Shown here one piece after another: positions 18,526-28,222 of a stretch of 64,000 bases of DNA (the stretch's first letter is position 1; the number at the start of each line of letters is the position of its first letter). The notes under the pieces are model-generated. The model had not been told where the DNA came from and ran no database searches. It was given only the letters and a program-made list of their open reading frames with translations. Origin of the DNA: AV69 sp963742315 (lineage in GTDB: Bacteria; Verrucomicrobiota; Verrucomicrobiia; Chthoniobacterales; UBA10450). The stretch is taken from the NCBI GenBank assembly GCA_963742315.1, contig CAVULE010000001.1:248001-312000 (forward strand). The letters run 5' to 3'. The translations under genes and the position numbers were made by a program.

Positions 18526-19026
18526 ATGAAAAAGTGGACAAAACTTCTGATTCCAGTTGCGGCCGTTGCGGCTTTGCTTGCCTGGTACGTATTTCGGCCG
18601 GAGCGGCTTGTGGTCAATCGACGTGTCGACGAAGCATTGCCGACGGCGCCAGGCGGCCTGTCGGCTCAGCCTCTCGAATCCGGACGGTTCTACAGCATTT
18701 TGCATCCGACGGAAGGTACCGCGACCATCTTCCAGATGGGAGATGGTATCCGTGTTCTGCGCCTAACGAGCTTCAGCACATCAAACGGTCCTGATGTCCA
18801 CGTCTACATGGTCGCAGCCGACGATGCCAAGGACGCAGCGACGGTGCAACAGGCTGGATTCATTGATCTGGGAGTGCTCAAGGGCAACATCGGCGACCAA
18901 AACTACAGCCTTGGTAGCGACTTGGACCTGGCGAAATACCGGGCAGTGTCCATCTGGTGCAAACGATTCAGCGTGAATTTCGGAGCCGCGGCGCTAAGAC
19001 CGACCGAGGCGTCGCAAAGTCACTAG
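18526..19026 (+). CDS. DM13-domain protein, membrane-anchored
   Basis: 166 residues. ATG 18526 follows AAGGAGAT. Residues 5-25 are hydrophobic (a signal anchor ending near WYVFRPERL); the rest is a DM13 domain, recognised by GTATIFQMGDGIRVLRL, TSNGPDVHVYMV, LKGNIGDQNYSLGSDLDL, and IWCKRFSVNFGAA with its conserved Cys. DM13 domains occur in exported proteins and are proposed to take part in redox or electron transfer. It is probably periplasm-facing. It is the last gene of the 16.1-19.0 kb run. Confidence 0.85.
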   Translation: MKKWTKLLIPVAAVAALLAWYVFRPERLVVNRRVDEALPTAPGGLSAQPLESGRFYSILHPTEGTATIFQMGDGIRVLRLTSFSTSNGPDVHVYMVAADDAKDAATVQQAGFIDLGVLKGNIGDQNYSLGSDLDLAKYRAVSIWCKRFSVNFGAAALRPTEASQSH

Positions 19027-19263
19027 GATCACGTCTCGTCGTTAAAGTTTAATGTGGTCTGGCTGTGCGAGGCGCCTGCCTCAACATTTTCACAATTCGG
19101 TGCATTTTGAGAAAGGAAAGGACGTGAGCACCAGGGCACGCTTCGAAGAATACGAGTGATTCCAGCCGGACACCATCTCGCCACCTCGTCGTGAAGACCG
19201 GCGAACATTTGGTTTGACCCGTCATCTGGCGCCACCTAGAGATTGAAACAACAGAATTCTGCC

Positions 19264-22200
19264 ATGACCTCGTTTGGTGCTTTGCTCTCGAAATGGCCGC
19301 TCGTGCGCCAAATTCGAGAAGGCAAAGACGGAACCGGCCTCGAATCGATGTCGGATAAAACGCGCGCGATGCACGCGCGGATCGACGGTGCGGAAGTGGC
19401 GCGTTCGGTTTGCCCGTACTGCGGGGTTGGCTGCGGCCAACTTGTTTTTCACAAGGATGGCAAACTGATTTCGATCGAAGGCGATCCCGAGAGTCCAATC
19501 AGCCAGGGGAACCTTTGTCCGAAAGGCGCCGCTTCTTTTCAATTACTCACCCACAATCGCCGGGAGACGAAAATGAAATATCGCGCGCCGCGCGCGAAAG
19601 AATGGACGCACATTTCAATGGATCGCGCGCTCGACATGCTGGCCGATCGCGTTTGGGAATCGCGCAAGCGCACATTCGTGCACAAAAAGGACGGGATCAC
19701 GATCAATCACACGACCGCGATCTGTCATCTTGGCGGCGCCACGCTCGATATCGAAGAGAACTATCTTATCCGAAAACTTTTCACTCTCGGCCTGGGGATG
19801 GTCTGCATATCCAACCAGGCGCGGATATGACATAGCAGCACGGTGCCCGGTCTGGGCACCTCCTTCGGCCGGGGCGGAGCTACGACTGCGCAACAAGATC
19901 TCGCTAACGCCGATTGCATTCTGATCGAGGGCTCGTCTATGGCGGAAGCACACCCGGTCGGTTTCCGCTGGGTGATGAAGGCAAAAGAGCGCGGCGCGAC
20001 CATTATTCATGTCGATCCAAGATTTTCGCGCACCAGTGCGTTGGCCGATATCTGGGTGCCGATCCGCGCCGGCGGCGACATTGCTTTTCTGGGCGGGCTC
20101 GTCAGGCACATTATCGAGAACAATCTCTTCTTCCGCGATTACGTGGTGCACTTCACCAATGCCTCCTGCATTTTGCGCGAAGATTTTCGCGATGCGGAAG
20201 AAGGTGCCACCGGCTTTTTCTCGGGCTGGAACGAGCAGCGGCGCGCCTACGACAATAAGAGCTGGGGTTACCAAGGCGATAGCGACCTAAGTTTTCCCGA
20301 GCGCGATCTGACCTTGCAACATCCGCGCTGTGTCTTCCAATCCCTGCGCCGTCACTTCGCGCGCTACACACCGGAAATGGTCGAAAAGATTTGCGGGATT
20401 TCGCCGGCGCTGTTTCAAAAAGTTGCGGATGCGCTGGTCGCCGCCTCGGGTCCGGACAAGACCGCGGCGATTTGCTACGCGCTCGGTTGGACGCAACATT
20501 CCAAAGGCGTTCAGATCATTCGCACCGCGTCGATCCTGCAGCTCTTGTTAGGCAACATCGGTCGGCCGGGCGGCGGAATTCTTGCGTTGCGTGGTCACGC
20601 TTCGATTCAGGGTTCGACCGACATTCCGACGCTCTACGATATTTTGCCCGGTTATCTCTCGATGCCGAAAGGGGACGGCACGGAAGAGACGTTGCGCGAT
20701 TACCTCGCGCATCAAACCAAGCCGACCGGTCTCTGGAATAATTATCCCAGTTACTTCATCAGCTTGATGAAGGCGTACTATGGTAAGAACGCGACGGCGG
20801 AAAACGACTTCGGTTACAGCTGGGTTCCGAAGATCACGGGGAACCATTCGTTCTTCGAATATCTCTCCGACATGGCTGACGGAAAAATGGAAGGCATGTT
20901 TATGATGGGCCAGAATCCGGCGGTGGCAGGCGGCAAACTCCCGTTTACAGCGAACGGCACTGTCAAAGTTAAAATGGCTGGTCGTGCGTGATATGGTCGA
21001 AATCGAAGCAGCCACATTTTGGGCCGATTCGCCGGAGATCGAGCGCGGGGAATTGAAAACGGAGGAGATCGAGACCGAAGTTTTCTTTTTTCCAGCGGCT
21101 GGGCACGCCGAAAACGACGGCACATTCACCAACACGCAACGGCTGTTGCAGTGGCGCCAGCCAGCGGTGCCACCTCCCGGAGATGCGTCGATCCGACGAG
21201 TGGTTCATGCACCAGCTTGCATTGCGTTTGATCGCCAAAGCAAAAGAATCGAACGATCCGATCGACGAACCGTTGCGTAACCTTGATTGGTGGTATCCGG
21301 AAGATGAAACGGGCATGCCGCCAACGGAAGCGGTTCTGGCCGAAATCAACGGCTGGTATACGAACCCACAGTCGGACGCTGACGGAGTGGTTTGCGGTCT
21401 CGCTCGCAACGGCGATCCGCATCATGGCCCACAGATCGATGGTTATCCGCGGCTGAAGTCCGACGGTTCAACGGCATGTGGCGGGTGGATTTACTCCGGT
21501 GTCTACGGTCCCGATAAGGTTAACAAGGCGAACTCGCGCCAGTCTAAAGATTATCTCGGCCACGGCTGGGGCTTCTCCTGGCCGGGCGATCGTCGCATCA
21601 TATATAATAGAGCGAGCGCGACGCCGACCGGCGAACCCTGGAGCGAGGGCAAGAAATTGGTCTGGTGGGACCAGGGGCAACGCAAATGGGGCGGTATCGA
21701 CGTTCCTGATTTCGTGGCCGACAAGTCGCCTGAGTTTCGGCCGATCGGGAACGAGAGCGGACTTGATGCGATTCCCGGCGATGCGCCTTTCATATTGCAC
21801 GAGGACGGGCTCGGCTGGTTGTATGTTCCAAAAGGGTTGCAGGATGGACCGATGCCGACCCACTACGAACCGCTCGAGTCTCCGGTGCACAACGCGCTCT
21901 ATTCGCGCGACACGAATCCGGTGGTCAATTGGTTTACTCGCCAGGATAATCGGTTCGCACCACCCGGTGATCCGCGATTTCCTTTTGTCTTAACAACCTA
22001 TCGACTGACCGAGCACCATACCGCTGGCGGCATGTCACGCTTCCTCAGTCATCTCGCAGAGTTGCAACCGGAATTGTTCGCGGAAATGTCTCCCGAGCTT
22101 GCGCGCGAACTTAAGATCGACAATGGCGATTACATTTCGATCGTCAGTTTGCGCGGCGCGATCGAAGCGCGGGCGCTCGTTAGTCGTCGTATTCGGCCGA

Positions 22201-22475
22201 TGCATCTTAACGGAAAGACGGTCCATCAAATTGCGATGCCGTTTCATTTCGGTTCCGCCGGACCGGTGCGCGGCGACGCCACGAATGATTTAGTGCCGAT
22301 GTCGGGCGAGCCGAACGTCACGATCATGGAAGCGAAAGCGCTCGCTTGCAACATCGTGCCGGGGCGATTGCCTCGCGGACCCATGTTCGAGGAATGGCTC
22401 AAAAAATACGTGCCGCGGATGGTCCGCCGAATTTGCATCCCGAGCAACCGCCGCCCGAGAAAGCGCACCCGTTAA
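19264..22475 (+). CDS. fdhA: formate dehydrogenase alpha subunit, selenocysteine-containing (two frameshifts in this sequence)
   Basis: A molybdopterin oxidoreductase of about 1070 residues that oxidises formate to CO2. Start ATG 19264. The [4Fe-4S] ligands are C50, C53, C57 and C85 (CPYCGVGCG ... GNLCPKG). The in-frame TGA at 19828-19830 (codon 189) falls exactly where FdnG-type enzymes have Sec: SNQARI-U-HSSTV, followed by TSFGRGGATT, and is trailed by a SECIS hairpin. The frame then shifts within the A-run 20971-20974 (VKVK to WLVVRDMVEIE) and again near 21187-21192 (PPGDA to RSDEWFMHQLALR) before ending at 22475 with the MGD-binding C-terminal domain (GPVRGDATNDLVP). No twin-arginine signal is seen, so the active site probably faces the cytoplasm. 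FeS and membrane subunits follow. Confidence 0.9.
19842..19860 (+). promoter_or_regulatory. bacterial SECIS element of fdhA
   Basis: GGTGCCC, loop GGTCT, GGGCACC: a perfect 7-bp stem starting 11 bases after the TGA. The E. coli fdhF element, as recalled, has the same GGUCU apical loop and the same 11-base spacing. It is the expected docking site for SelB, encoded at 30159-32066. Confidence 0.9.
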
Positions 22476-22636
22476 AGAAATTAAGTCTGGCTATTCGTTG
22501 CAAGGAAGACCGGAATGAGCGTCGAAACAGGAGTGATGAAGTCCTGGAATAATGAAGGGGTGACAACAGCGCGAACACCTCGGCCTCAGCAATCCATTAC
22601 TCCTCCACTCCAACGTTCCACTACTCCAATGCTGTT

Positions 22637-23536
22637 ATGATCGGCGAAGGAATTAAAAGCACCAATCAGCGAAAACATTCCTACGTGCAGGATCACGTCG
22701 AGGTGGGCTTCTTCACCGACCCGAGCGTTTGCATCGGTTGCAAAGCATGTGAAGTCGCTTGCAAGGAATGGAACCAGGTCCCGGATGACGGCTTCACGTG
22801 GTCGGGAAATTCTTACGACAACACCGGCCACCTCGGCGCGTCGACCTGGCGTCACGTCATGTTTCTCGAACAAGATCGACAAAAAGGAAATCAGATCACG
22901 GGACCGATGGGTCTGCGCGATCCGCAATCGGACTTGTCCGCCGTAGCGGCGAATGCGGAGGATCCGTTTCGCTGGGTATTCCTGTCGGATGTTTGCAAAC
23001 ATTGCGAAGAAGCTGGCTGTCTCGAAGCGTGTCCGACCGGGTCGATTGTGCGGACCGAGATTGGTTCGGTCCTGGTGCAGAACGACGTTTGCAATGGCTG
23101 CGGCTACTGCGTCGTGTCATGTCCGTTCGGCGTGATTGATCGGCGACCGTCGCCATTGCCGGACGCCGGCGGCGCATTCAAGTGCACTTTCTGTTACGAT
23201 CGACAAAAGAGCGGCCTCACGCCGGCTTGCGCGAAGGTTTGTCCAACCGAATCGATTGTCTTCGGGCGACTCGATGATTTGCGCGCCCGTGCAAATGAGC
23301 GTGTCGAGCATCTAAAACAGAATGGTTACGGCGACGCGCAAGTTTACGATCCGACGGAGACATCGGTGCGCGGAATCCATGCATTCTTTTTGATCCTCGG
23401 CGAACCAGAAGCTTATGGGCTTCCGCCGAAACCGCAGGTGCCAACCATTTATTTGAAGTCGGCATGGACCGCTGCCTTTGCGACGGCAATCGCATCAATC
23501 ATTGCAACGCTGCTAGGTTTCGCGTTTTTCTCATGA
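22637..23536 (+). CDS. fdhB: formate dehydrogenase iron-sulfur (beta) subunit
   Basis: 299 residues. Four [4Fe-4S] cysteine groups are visible: CIGCKACEVAC near residue 32, CKHCEEAGCLEAC near 120, CNGCGYCVVSC near 152, and CTFCYDRQ with CAKVC near 182-195. The C-terminal residues 276-298 form one transmembrane helix that would anchor the subunit, as in FdnH. It carries electrons from the Mo/W centre to the membrane subunit. It starts 161 bases after fdhA, and its stop overlaps the start of the NrfD gene (ATGA at 23533), implying translational coupling. Confidence 0.92.
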   Translation: MIGEGIKSTNQRKHSYVQDHVEVGFFTDPSVCIGCKACEVACKEWNQVPDDGFTWSGNSYDNTGHLGASTWRHVMFLEQDRQKGNQITGPMGLRDPQSDLSAVAANAEDPFRWVFLSDVCKHCEEAGCLEACPTGSIVRTEIGSVLVQNDVCNGCGYCVVSCPFGVIDRRPSPLPDAGGAFKCTFCYDRQKSGLTPACAKVCPTESIVFGRLDDLRARANERVEHLKQNGYGDAQVYDPTETSVRGIHAFFLILGEPEAYGLPPKPQVPTIYLKSAWTAAFATAIASIIATLLGFAFFS

Positions 23537-24510
23537 CGTCCGAACAACGCCTCGAGCAACTGCGCGAGAAAGCATGGCAGGAGGGCGTTGTCCCAGGTCG
23601 CGGTGTTGACGTTGTCGGTGGACCCATCCCGCGCAAACCGGGCTACTACGGACAGCCGGTAGTGAAACCACCGGTCTGGACTTGGGAGGTCCCGCTCTAC
23701 TTTTTCTTTGGCGGGATCGGCGGGATGTCGGCAGTGATCGCGTTCGGCGCAGTCCTGTTTCATCAGGTCGAGATTGCCCGCACAGCGATGTGGATTGCCG
23801 CGATCGCCGGCGCCGTCCTTTCGCCAATTCTCCTAATCATGGATCTCGGCCGTCCGCATCTCTTCCTCAACATGCTGCGGGTTTTCAAACATCGCTCCGC
23901 CATGTCGATGGGCGCCTGGATTCTGACCACATTTGGCACGTCCGCCGTGGCCGGTTTGATCACGCTCGAATTGCACGCCCATCAGATTTTTCCCGGCACG
24001 CTCGATCAACTTTTGCGCTTGGCCGCTGGGATTTTCATTTTTGGTGCGGCAATTTTCGGAACGTTGCTCGCGACTTATACCGGCGTGCTCATCGGAGCGA
24101 CGGCGATTCCCGCGTGGTTTTTACATCGCACATTTCTGCCGATTCATTTTGGAACCGCCGGCTTGGGATCCGCGGCCGGCGTGTTGGAATTGCTGGGGCA
24201 TCGAATCGCGGCGCTCAATTTTCTCGGATTTTACGCCGCCGCGGTTGAGACAGCGCTCTTGATCTGGCTGAGCGTTGACAAACATGGCGCGGCCGATCGC
24301 GCGATCCACGAACACAGTTCGGGTTGGCTCATTCGCATCGGTGAAACCCTGAACGGTCCGCTTGCACTGATCCTGCGGTTTTTCGGCCTCATTCCGTTTG
24401 CAGCGATTTCATTTTTAATCGGCGCGCTTGTTAGTCGATTCGGCTGGATCGCGGTCGGCAAAGTTTCCGGGGCCGATCCGGAAGCAGTCTTCGCCGCGGA
24501 ACGCTACTAG
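23533..24510 (+). CDS. nrfD: NrfD/PsrC-type membrane subunit of the formate dehydrogenase
   Basis: 325 residues with about eight hydrophobic helices, preceded by a ~50-residue polar N-terminus (GRGVDVVGGPIPRKPGYYG). ATG 23533 overlaps the fdhB stop. NrfD-like subunits are quinone-reactive and take the place of the cytochrome b subunit in many formate dehydrogenases and polysulfide reductases. Motifs include WEVPLYFFFGGIGGMSAV, MDLGRPHLFLNMLRVFK and MSMGAWILT. A diverged copy of its last ~100 residues lies at 29850-30155, so the locus has undergone partial duplication. Confidence 0.9.
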   Translation: MTSEQRLEQLREKAWQEGVVPGRGVDVVGGPIPRKPGYYGQPVVKPPVWTWEVPLYFFFGGIGGMSAVIAFGAVLFHQVEIARTAMWIAAIAGAVLSPILLIMDLGRPHLFLNMLRVFKHRSAMSMGAWILTTFGTSAVAGLITLELHAHQIFPGTLDQLLRLAAGIFIFGAAIFGTLLATYTGVLIGATAIPAWFLHRTFLPIHFGTAGLGSAAGVLELLGHRIAALNFLGFYAAAVETALLIWLSVDKHGAADRAIHEHSSGWLIRIGETLNGPLALILRFFGLIPFAAISFLIGALVSRFGWIAVGKVSGADPEAVFAAERY

Positions 24511-24681
24511 CGATGAAGCCAAGATCGCGAGGCTTGCGTTCCTCGCCGCATTTAGCTCCGAAGAGGGACCCGCAATCCTCTCTTTTGTGGCACCGGCAAA
24601 TCCCGCAGACGCGCAGTGGCGACACATCGGGAGAGGGCGAGAAGCTTTGACCGTTGAACAACCCCCTTCACGAAAGGCCAT

Positions 24682-24846
24682 ATGACTGCCGACGATAACG
24701 ATACCGCAATTAAGGTTTATTCGCGTGAGATCGGGCGGATCCCGCTCTTGACGCCGCGACAGGAAATCGAGCTCGCAGGGAAAATTAAGGGGGACGATCG
24801 CAAGGCGCGTGAGCTCAGCGCAACGGCAGCCGCAATTTTATTATGA
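24682..24846 (+). pseudogene. sigma-70 factor stub (region 1.2 only)
   Basis: 54 residues from ATG 24682. Residues 7-43 (AIKVYSREIGRIPLLTPRQE, then IELAGKIKGDDRKAREL) closely match region 1.2 of RpoD/RpoS-like sigma factors; the match stops there and the frame ends in ATAAAILL. Regions 2 to 4 are absent, so it cannot act as a sigma factor. Its TGA at 24844-24846 overlaps the ATG of the next gene (24843), so translating the stub could feed the molybdoenzyme gene. Probably a leftover of a rearrangement; a coupling role is conjecture. Confidence 0.6.
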
Positions 24847-26516
24847 GTAACGTCCCGGACTCGTCGGCTCGCCGCCCGTTGTTTTCAACGCTGTTTTGGG
24901 GATTGATGGCCGGTCTCTTCGCTGGACTAGCGATGCTTTTGACCATGGCGCTGCTGCGCATGCTCTTTGGTTGGCCGACGCCGACAGAGCTCATCTTTGA
25001 TCGGTTGTTCCCGCTATTGACGGTCGAGTTTTTTATTAGCTCGCTGGTGAATGCCGGCGGTTACACGCCCTTGAAATTACAGGGCGTATTTGGCGCGCTC
25101 GCCGGACAGATCGTCGTCGCCGGGATCGGCGGCGTGATCTACGCGCTCTACCTGCGGCGCAGGGTTCCGGGCGCGAAGCGGCCTAACGACCGCGCGCTTC
25201 TCGATCCGCGCGGATGGTCGCTGATTGTCCCGGGCGTGCTGGCAGCGACGGTTCTCTTTGTTGCGTTGCTCTGGCCAACGCTGATAACCAATTATCGTGG
25301 GCTTCCGCCCGGCACAGCGCGGCTCATCTGTGCGCTGGAGATGCTCATTTCCTTCAGCGTTTGCGGATTCGGCATCATGTTTTTCTACGGCCTGCTCGAT
25401 CGACCGAAGCGCAGTCTGATCGCAAGGCAGAACGAGCAGCCTGTTACTCCAAACATTGGTCTACGGCGATTTCTGGCTTTGGGAATTGGCGCGGCGGTGG
25501 CGGTCGCACTTGGCGGACTGCTGAAACGACTCTTTACGATCGGCACCTTTGGTTACGACGGCCGCCAATACAGGGGGCCGACGGTGCAGAAGATTACTCC
25601 GATCCGGCCGGAGGATGAGTTCTATCAAGTCTCGAAAAATCTCGTGGACCCAAATGTCGCGCGCGATTCCTGGCGGCTCGACATCATTGGCCAGGTCGAA
25701 AATGCGCGCGTCTATTCGTTTGCGGACATCGCCGCAATGCCTGCCGTTGAGCAAGAAACTACGTTGCTTTGCATTTCGTATGGCGTCGGCAGCGGCCTTT
25801 GCTCGAACGCGATCTGGAAAGGCGTGCCGCTGCCCACGCTCCTCGCGCAAGCAAAGCCGAAACCGGAGGTCACGACCGTGCTCTTCCGCGCGGCCGACGG
25901 TTACTACGAGACGTTCAAGTTTGAGAAGGCGATGGAGCCAACGACTCTGGTCGCTTACGAGATGAATGGCGAGCCGTTGCCGCAGCGTCACGGATATCCG
26001 TTGCGCATGATTGTGCCCGGCCTTTACGGCGAAAAGAATCCAAAATGGCTGACACGAATCGAGCTTTTAAACGAAGCCGACGGTCGGTTGCATCGCCGCC
26101 ACGGTTGCGGCTTTTACAAGGAACAGGGTTGGGGACGCGAGGGCGATGTGGTTCCAACTCACAGTCGCATCGATGCGCCGCAGGTGGCAGGGGATCATTT
26201 CCAAGCGCCGTTCAAAGTCGGACAGCCGGCCGAGCTGCGCGGGATGGCACTCGGCGGCGATCGCGGCATCTCGAAGGTCGAAGTGAGCGACGACGATGGT
26301 GAGACTTGGGACGATGCACGGATCACCCAGCCGGGAACGAAGATTTCGTGGTCGCTTTGGAGCTACAACTGGACTCCGGAGGAAGAAGGCGAAACCAAAC
26401 TGGTCGTGCGCGCCACGGACGGCGAAGGCAAGCTACAGATTGCGGAATACCGCGATCAAGTGCCCGACGGTGCAACGGGCCTGCATCGCGTGAAGGCCAG
26501 AGTGGAGAAGGCATAG
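24843..26516 (+). CDS. membrane-anchored sulfite-oxidase-family molybdopterin oxidoreductase
   Basis: 557 residues. The first ~230 hold about five transmembrane helices. A single-pass segment after GLRRFLALGIG near residue 207 then leads to a molybdopterin domain (residues ~250-430) and a C-terminal immunoglobulin-like dimerisation domain (PAELRGMALGGDRGISKVEV ... DDGETWDDA). The Mo-ligating Cys is expected in TLLCISYGVGSG, equivalent to TLECISN of related enzymes. KNPKWLTRIEL and LPQRHGYPLRM are family hallmarks. Substrate is unknown (sulfite, or a YedY-like S/N-oxide activity). It overlaps the next gene by one base (TAGTG). Confidence 0.87.
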   Translation: MSNVPDSSARRPLFSTLFWGLMAGLFAGLAMLLTMALLRMLFGWPTPTELIFDRLFPLLTVEFFISSLVNAGGYTPLKLQGVFGALAGQIVVAGIGGVIYALYLRRRVPGAKRPNDRALLDPRGWSLIVPGVLAATVLFVALLWPTLITNYRGLPPGTARLICALEMLISFSVCGFGIMFFYGLLDRPKRSLIARQNEQPVTPNIGLRRFLALGIGAAVAVALGGLLKRLFTIGTFGYDGRQYRGPTVQKITPIRPEDEFYQVSKNLVDPNVARDSWRLDIIGQVENARVYSFADIAAMPAVEQETTLLCISYGVGSGLCSNAIWKGVPLPTLLAQAKPKPEVTTVLFRAADGYYETFKFEKAMEPTTLVAYEMNGEPLPQRHGYPLRMIVPGLYGEKNPKWLTRIELLNEADGRLHRRHGCGFYKEQGWGREGDVVPTHSRIDAPQVAGDHFQAPFKVGQPAELRGMALGGDRGISKVEVSDDDGETWDDARITQPGTKISWSLWSYNWTPEEEGETKLVVRATDGEGKLQIAEYRDQVPDGATGLHRVKARVEKA

Positions 26517-28222
26517 TGTTTTTGCGGCGCGCGTTGCCGGGATTCGTCTGCGGAATGGTTTGTGGAACGCTGCTCGCGGGCGCGCTCGGCGATCTCTCGT
26601 TAGGCTTGTTAATCGGCGCAGTCTTGGGAACGGCTTACGCACTCGCGTTGCCGCGCCCGATCGGGGGCGAGGGTGCAGCCGCGGATCGCGCGATGACGGC
26701 CGCCGCTTTCGGCTTGCCAATGTGGGGCGCGGTCAACGTCATCCTGCTTCCCCTCTTTGCCGGACAAACGCCGCAATGGACCGCCGAAGGAATGCGCGGC
26801 CTCTTTCCAGCATTGGTCGGCTGGCTTCTTTTCGGGTTCATCCTCGGCTTGCTCGCGACTGGAGTAGTGCGTTTGGCGGAGCGTTTGTTTGGCGCAACGC
26901 CAGTCGGACCCGCGCCAAAAATCCCGGAGGTAAGAACACGCGTCGTCATTCTCGGCGGCGGTTTCGCGGGGGTGACGACGGCGATCAATCTCGAGAAAGA
27001 ATTCCGTGCCGATCCGACGGTTGGTTTCACGCTCGTTGGTGAAACGAATGCGCTGCTCTTCACGCCAATGCTTGCCGAAGTCGCGGCGAGCAGTCTCGAG
27101 CCGACGCATATTTCCACGCCCTTGCGCAGCAGTTTCCGTCGCACTGCCGTCGTGCGTTCTCAGGTCTCCGGAATCGATTTCGCGAATCGTCGCGTGCAGT
27201 TATCCGATCGCGAGGAAACACTGCCCTACGATCATCTCGTGCTCGCACTCGGAGCGGTTTCGCGTGTGCCGCCGGGTGATGGGATCGCGGAGCACGCGCT
27301 CGAGTTCAAAACGCTGGCCGACGCCATCCGCATCCGCAATCACGTGATCGATGCCTTCGACCGCGCGGACGCTGAGCGCGATGAGGCGAAACGTCGCGCC
27401 TTGCTCACGATCGTCGTCGCAGGCGGCGGATTCTCCGGCACGGAACTTGTCGGTGGCTTGAACGATTTCGCGCGCGGAATGCTGGCGGATTACCCGAATT
27501 TACCGGCCGATGAATTGCGCGTCATCCTCGTCCACTCGCGCGACCGCATTCTTCCAGAGCTGAGCGCGTCGCTAGCGGATTACGCGCTCGAACGGATGCG
27601 CGCGCGCGGCGTCACTTTCGAGCTGAACGCGCGCGTCTCTGCCGCGAGTCCCGGCGTTGTAACTCTCAAGCGCAAGGAGGCGGAGCCGGCGGAATTTGAA
27701 ATCGCGACCCAGACACTCGTTTGGACTGCCGGCGCGGCTCCGAGTCCGCTCTTGCAAGAGCTAGCCATTGAGCGCGACAAACGCGGCGCCGTGGTCGTCG
27801 AAAATACGTTATCTGTAAAAGGCAATGCTGGCGTATGGGCGCTCGGCGACTGCGCGGTCGTGCCCGACGCGAAAACCGGAAAACCATGTCCGCCGACCGC
27901 GCAATTCGCCATCCGCGAAGCGCGCACGCTCGCCGGCAACATTCGGGCAGCGATCAAAGGCGAACCGCTGAAACCATTCCACTTTGATTCGTTAGGCACG
28001 CTCTGCGTCGTCGGCCATCACACCGCGTGCGCGGAAATCAAAGGGTTCAAATTCAGCGGCTTTTTCGCCTGGTTTCTTTGGCGTACGCTTTATCTCAGCA
28101 AGCTCCCCGGACTCGAACGCAAGGTGCGCGTAGTGGGAGACTGGACGATCGAATTGTTCTTCCCGCGCGACATCGTGCAAACGATCGACCTCCATCCGCC
28201 GCCCAAAAAATCTACTGCATGA
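26516..28222 (+). CDS. NDH-2-like NADH:quinone oxidoreductase with N-terminal membrane domain
   Basis: 568 residues from GTG 26516, which shares a base with the preceding stop. Residues 1-125 contain three to four hydrophobic helices (PGFVCGMVCGTLLAGALG, LGLLIGAVLGTAYALA); residues ~140-560 are an NDH-2 flavoprotein with VVILGGGFAGVTTAIN (FAD) and IVVAGGGFSGTELVGG (NADH), plus the C-terminal FFAWFLWRTLYLSKLPG. The extra N-terminal membrane part is not found in the other NDH-2 of the window (10775-12139) and may dock it to the molybdoenzyme or to the next membrane protein. The stop overlaps the next start (ATGA at 28219). Confidence 0.87.
   Translation: MFLRRALPGFVCGMVCGTLLAGALGDLSLGLLIGAVLGTAYALALPRPIGGEGAAADRAMTAAAFGLPMWGAVNVILLPLFAGQTPQWTAEGMRGLFPALVGWLLFGFILGLLATGVVRLAERLFGATPVGPAPKIPEVRTRVVILGGGFAGVTTAINLEKEFRADPTVGFTLVGETNALLFTPMLAEVAASSLEPTHISTPLRSSFRRTAVVRSQVSGIDFANRRVQLSDREETLPYDHLVLALGAVSRVPPGDGIAEHALEFKTLADAIRIRNHVIDAFDRADAERDEAKRRALLTIVVAGGGFSGTELVGGLNDFARGMLADYPNLPADELRVILVHSRDRILPELSASLADYALERMRARGVTFELNARVSAASPGVVTLKRKEAEPAEFEIATQTLVWTAGAAPSPLLQELAIERDKRGAVVVENTLSVKGNAGVWALGDCAVVPDAKTGKPCPPTAQFAIREARTLAGNIRAAIKGEPLKPFHFDSLGTLCVVGHHTACAEIKGFKFSGFFAWFLWRTLYLSKLPGLERKVRVVGDWTIELFFPRDIVQTIDLHPPPKKSTA

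Noticed and set aside
19831..19842. Split of formate dehydrogenase alpha into two genes at the TGA
   Set aside because: The two frames are collinear, the TGA sits at the Sec position and a SECIS follows, so it is one gene.
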